Part shown: piece after piece, positions 13,988 to 16,943 of the stretch
Position numbering within the stretch: the first letter of the stretch is position 1
Layout: every line of letters begins with the position of its first letter
Made by a program: the position numbers and the translations under genes
Notes under the pieces: generated by a model
The model's input: only the letters and a program-made list of their open reading frames with translations
Database searches by the model: none
What the model was told of the DNA's origin: nothing
Source: Lachnospira sp. UBA4346
GTDB taxonomy: Bacteria; Bacillota; Clostridia; Lachnospirales; Lachnospiraceae
Direction of reading: 5' to 3'
Length of the DNA: 16,943 bases
NCBI GenBank assembly: GCA_002394205.1
Contig: DGTC01000035.1
Span: 1 to 16,943, forward strand

Positions 13988-14663
13988 AAAAATATCCACC
14001 CTTTTCCATATCGCTGATTATCTTGCCTTCGCTCATTGTAATTGTACGTTTCTTCATCTGCTGTACAATATCCATATTATGTGTTACGACAAGTACTGTA
14101 GTTCCCTGTTTATTCGCCTGATTCAAAATCTTCATGATTTCAGCAGAATTTCCCGGATCAAGGTTACCAGTCGGTTCGTCACAAAGCAGAATTGCAGGAC
14201 GATTTACGAGAGCACGTGCAATTGCCACTCTCTGCTGTTCGCCACCGGAAAGCTGATTTGGATATGCTTTATATTTATCAAGCAGACCAACCATTGACAA
14301 CATTGATAATACACGGCTCTTAATCTGTCTTGCCGGTGCTTCAATAACCTTCTGCGCAAACGCAATATTTTCATAAACATTTCTGTCCTCTAACAAACGG
14401 AAATCCTGGAATACAACACCAATATCTCTACGCAAATACGGCAATTTCTTTCTTGTGATTTTGTTCAAATACTTCTTATTTACATAAATCTTTCCTGATG
14501 TAGGCTCTAATTCATTCAAAAGCAGCTTAATCAATGTAGACTTACCCGAACCACTCTTACCTACTATAAATACAAATTCACCCTTCTGGATATGAAGATT
14601 GACACCGTTCAGTGCCGGTACACCGGAAGAATATGTCTTTGTAACATCTTCTAATATTATCAT
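13977..14663 (-). CDS. ftsE: Cell division ATP-binding protein FtsE
   Basis: A 228-residue ABC ATPase. Walker A is GKSGSGKST (about 35-43), the Q-loop is VVFQDFRLL (with the RDIGVVFQDFRLL context characteristic of FtsE), the signature is LSGGEQQRVAIARA, Walker B is ILLCDEPTGNLDP, and the H-loop is VVTHN. It works with FtsX as a mechanotransmission complex that switches on peptidoglycan hydrolases rather than moving a substrate. The ATG at 14661-14663 is 7 bases after a strong GGAGGAG (14671-14677). It lies 15 bases after the regulator gene and overlaps ftsX, so the three form one transcript. Confidence 0.97.
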   Translation of the reverse strand: MIILEDVTKTYSSGVPALNGVNLHIQKGEFVFIVGKSGSGKSTLIKLLLNELEPTSGKIYVNKKYLNKITRKKLPYLRRDIGVVFQDFRLLEDRNVYENIAFAQKVIEAPARQIKSRVLSMLSMVGLLDKYKAYPNQLSGGEQQRVAIARALVNRPAILLCDEPTGNLDPGNSAEIMKILNQANKQGTTVLVVTHNMDIVQQMKKRTITMSEGKIISDMEKGGYFYED

Positions 14664-14678
14664 CGATTCACTCCTCCA

Positions 14679-15770
14679 TTAATATAAATCTTTGCTTTCC
14701 ATATACTTCATATATTTAACAACCATCAATGCAATTTTAAATGTAATCGCATCATCAAATACACGCAAATCCAAATCTGTACTCTTCTGTAACTTATCGA
14801 GACGATAAACAAGCGTATTTCTATGAATATATAACTGTCTTGATGTTTCTGATACATTCAAACTATTTTCAAAGAACTTATTAATTGTCGATAATGTTTC
14901 ATCATCAAAATCATCCGGTGATTTTCCGCCAAAAATTTCTTTGATAAACATTTGACAAAGCGGAATTGGCAACTGATAAATTAGACGTCCAATGCCCAAT
15001 CTGTTGTATGCAACAACATTCTTATCGCTGTAGAAAATCTTACCAACATCTAAAGCCATCTTTGCTTCTTTGTAAGAACGGGATACTTCACGAATATCTC
15101 CTACAATCGTACCATATGCAATATGAGCAGAACTCATCGCTTCTGTATTCAACATATCCATAATCACTTCTGCAGTCTTATCAAGTTCCTCATAGTTTTC
15201 CGTTCCTTTTACTTCCTTAACCAGAATAATGCTCTTTTCATCAACCGCTGTAATAAAATCTCTGGTCTTTCCTGCAAACAACGTACGAACAGTCTCTAAA
15301 GCATTCATATCCTTTTCATGCTTTGTTTCAATAATATATACAACACGCTTTACATCTGTATCAATATGTAACTTCTCCGCTCTTGTATACATATCTACGC
15401 GCAATAAATTATCCAAAAGCAGGTTCTTGATAAAGTTATCTTTATCATAACGTTCCTTATAAGCAACCAATAAGTTCTGAATCTGAAATGCTGCCAACTT
15501 GCCAAGCATATACACATCATCACTCGTTCCTTTTGCCAGTAAAATATATTCCAGGTTCTGGTCATCAATCACTTTAAAAAACTGATACCCATTTACAACC
15601 TGACTCTCTGCCGGCGAATCAATAAATGCAATGGCATCTGCCACACAACCAGTCACATCATCAAATGTCTTTGCAGCAATTTTTCCATCCGCATCTATTA
15701 CACACAAATCAACTCTTGATATTGCCTTAAGACCATCCACTGTTGACTGTAAAATCTGATTTGAAATCAT
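14679..15770 (-). CDS. CdaR/PucR-family transcriptional regulator
   Basis: A 363-residue protein. The N-terminal part (MISNQILQSTVDGLKAISRVDLCVIDADGKIAAKT) resembles the putative sugar-diacid recognition domain. A central GGDEF-like degenerate region follows, with YIIETKHEKDMNALETVR. The C-terminal PucR helix-turn-helix (about 305-355) contains LNVSETSRQLYIHRNTLVYRLDKLQ. E. coli CdaR controls glucarate and galactarate use, but the ligand here is unknown and a wall or sugar-polymer signal is only a guess. A TTG at 15776 is in frame. The ATG at 15770 lies 7 bases after GGGAG and is chosen. It is the first gene of a probable operon with ftsEX, 15 bases apart. A palindrome overlaps its likely -10, so autoregulation is possible. 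Confidence 0.85.
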   Translation of the reverse strand: MISNQILQSTVDGLKAISRVDLCVIDADGKIAAKTFDDVTGCVADAIAFIDSPAESQVVNGYQFFKVIDDQNLEYILLAKGTSDDVYMLGKLAAFQIQNLLVAYKERYDKDNFIKNLLLDNLLRVDMYTRAEKLHIDTDVKRVVYIIETKHEKDMNALETVRTLFAGKTRDFITAVDEKSIILVKEVKGTENYEELDKTAEVIMDMLNTEAMSSAHIAYGTIVGDIREVSRSYKEAKMALDVGKIFYSDKNVVAYNRLGIGRLIYQLPIPLCQMFIKEIFGGKSPDDFDDETLSTINKFFENSLNVSETSRQLYIHRNTLVYRLDKLQKSTDLDLRVFDDAITFKIALMVVKYMKYMESKDLY

Positions 15771-15797
15771 TCTCAAACTCCCTTTCTCACCTAAATC

Positions 15798-15834
15798 GAA
15801 TACAAACAGTCATGTCTCCCCACACCGTGTATTC
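15798..15834 (-). promoter_or_regulatory. Hairpin in the regulator/ftsEX leader
   Basis: On the minus strand GAAUACA pairs with UGUAUUC and CGGU with ACUG inside it, giving a 37-nt stem-loop about 20 bases before the ribosome binding site. No U-run follows, so it is not a terminator. Its function is unknown. Confidence 0.35.
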
Positions 15835-15899
15835 TATCTAATCTTCATATCATTAACGAATCGCTTCATTTTTTACATAATTCGACACATAACTTTGTA

Positions 15900-15928
15900 T
15901 CTATACTATTGTATAGCAAAATGGACAA
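15900..15928 (-). promoter_or_regulatory. Probable promoter of the regulator-ftsE-ftsX operon
   Basis: On the minus strand the -35 is TTGTCC (15923-15928) and the -10 is TATAGA (15900-15905), with a 17-base spacer. It lies directly after the U run of the preceding terminator and predicts a leader of about 120 nt. Confidence 0.55.
15901..15916. promoter_or_regulatory. Operator-like palindrome over the regulator promoter
   Basis: CTATAC-TATT-GTATAG is a perfect 6-bp inverted repeat with a 4-base centre. Its left arm lies on the proposed -10 element and its right arm in the spacer, a position where a bound dimer would block RNA polymerase. The bound protein is unknown; the adjacent regulator itself is one candidate. 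Confidence 0.4.
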
Positions 15929-15968
15929 AAAAAAAAGAGGAAATATATAATTTCTATACATTTCCTCT
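15927..15968 (-). terminator. Rho-independent terminator after the sugar ABC ATPase gene
   Basis: On the minus strand a 14-pair stem (one G-U) is formed by 15955-15968 with 15936-15949 around a 5-base loop, starting AGAGGAAAU. A long U run (15927-15935) follows. It is about 90 bases after the stop codon; the interval 15969-16060 shows nothing else I can support. Confidence 0.88.
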
Positions 15969-16060
15969 CTTTTATTTGCAAAACTTATATCAATCGTATC
16001 AAAATATCATCATAATAATATTTTTAATATAATCTGTGATTCAAACCACACCTATAATAA

Positions 16061-16943
16061 TTAGTGAGTGATAACCTGTTCTGTTTCCTTATCGAATACA
16101 TGAAGTCTTTCAACTACCATAGCGAACTTAACCTTATCGCCAGGACGTACTGTTGTACGTGGGTTAACCTTTGCTGTACATGTCTGATCAGCAATATCAT
16201 AATGAAGGTTAACTTCTGCACCAAGTAATTCATAAACCTTAACTTCAGCTTCGAATGTAGCTTCTGGATGAGCAGCGATGAAATCTTCATCAGCCTTAAC
16301 ATCTTCTGGACGGATACCAACAACAACTGTCTTTCCTTCGTATTTATCTTCGATTAACTTCTTGCTCTTTTCAGCTGGAAGTGTAATCTTAACTGTATCG
16401 CTTAATTCAAGTGTAACCTGTGAACCGCTTACAGCAACCTTAGCATCGATGATGTTCATCTGAGGTGATCCGATGAATCCGGCAACGAAGATGTTATCTG
16501 GTGTGTTGTAAAGGTTAGAAGGTGTATCTACCTGCTGAATAATACCATCCTTTAATACTACGATTCTTGTACCAAGTGTCATAGCTTCTGTCTGGTCATG
16601 TGTTACATAGATGATTGTTGTAGCTAATCTCTGGTGAAGCTTAGAAATCTCAACACGCATCTGTACTCTTAACTTAGCATCCAAGTTTGAAAGAGGCTCA
16701 TCCATAAGGAATACCTTAGGGCTACGAACGATAGCACGTCCCATAGCAACTCGCTGTCTCTGACCACCTGAAAGAGCCTTTGGCTTACGATCTAATAAAT
16801 GTTCAATATCAAGGATCTTAGCTGCTTCATGTACAGCCTTATCAATATCATCCTTAGGAACTTTTCTTAACTTCAAACCAAATGCCATGTTATCATAAAC
16901 TGTCATATGTGGATATAAAGCATAGTTCTGGAATACCATTGCG
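16061..16943 (-). CDS. Sugar ABC transporter ATP-binding protein, MsmK/UgpC type (partial, 5' end missing)
   Basis: The frame enters from the right edge, so about 80 N-terminal residues including Walker A lie outside the window. What remains shows the Q-loop (AMVFQNYALYPHMTVYDNMAFGL), signature LSGGQRQRVAMGRAIVR, Walker B and D-loop VFLMDEPLSNLDAKLRV, and H-loop VTHDQTEAMTLG. A C-terminal regulatory region with TOBE-type OB folds (from about visible residue 155, including VVGIRPEDVKADED and a final VVERLHVFDKETEQ) completes it. This is the CUT1-type carbohydrate importer ATPase (MalK, MsmK, UgpC family). In Firmicutes one such ATPase often serves several sugar transporters, and no permease or binding-protein gene is adjacent here. 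The stop is at 16061-16063, with its own terminator downstream. Confidence 0.93.
   Translation of the reverse strand, partial: AMVFQNYALYPHMTVYDNMAFGLKLRKVPKDDIDKAVHEAAKILDIEHLLDRKPKALSGGQRQRVAMGRAIVRSPKVFLMDEPLSNLDAKLRVQMRVEISKLHQRLATTIIYVTHDQTEAMTLGTRIVVLKDGIIQQVDTPSNLYNTPDNIFVAGFIGSPQMNIIDAKVAVSGSQVTLELSDTVKITLPAEKSKKLIEDKYEGKTVVVGIRPEDVKADEDFIAAHPEATFEAEVKVYELLGAEVNLHYDIADQTCTAKVNPRTTVRPGDKVKFAMVVERLHVFDKETEQVITH

Overview
This window comes from a low-GC Gram-positive bacterium. Family resemblance, gene order, and strong AGGAGG-type ribosome binding sites with frequent GTG starts point to Clostridia, most likely Lachnospiraceae; the species cannot be named from this alone. Every supported gene lies on the minus strand, so transcription runs from high to low coordinates. 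Both ends are cut inside genes: a sugar ABC-transporter ATPase on the right and ribosomal protein L1 on the left.

Layout in transcription order. (1) The 3' part of a MsmK/UgpC-type sugar ABC ATPase, closed by a strong terminator. (2) A cell-wall block: a CdaR/PucR-type regulator, ftsE, ftsX, then a coiled-coil M23 murein hydrolase and a membrane-anchored S41 C-terminal processing protease. FtsEX in Firmicutes activates CwlO/PcsB-type hydrolases, so transducer and probable effector sit side by side. A perfect terminator hairpin lies between ftsX and the hydrolase, with a repeat upstream that could form an antiterminator. (3) uvrB then uvrA, preceded by a LexA-type SOS box and closed by a 17-bp-stem terminator. 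(4) An AT-rich two-gene unit for exported proteins: a protein with a C-terminal domain resembling a double-psi beta-barrel, and a small lipoprotein. (5) A HAD-family phosphatase/phosphomutase with its own good promoter. (6) A decayed lipoprotein fragment. (7) The translation/transcription operon rpmG-secE-nusG-rplK-rplA from a strong sigma-A promoter.

The most interesting signals are non-coding. Two hairpins in the ribosomal operon, one before rplK and one abutting the rplA ribosome binding site, both carry the pattern GUGGGAG...ACCAC found in the 23S rRNA L1-binding site. They look like tandem L1 autoregulatory sites. The rpmG leader contains a 92-nt segment whose four complementary helices imply a pseudoknotted RNA of unrecognised class. 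The ftsX-hydrolase gap looks like a transcription attenuator.

I saw no CRISPR array, transposase, phage gene, rRNA or tRNA. Most genes are ordinary core genes; novelty is in the leaders and in the exported-protein pair.
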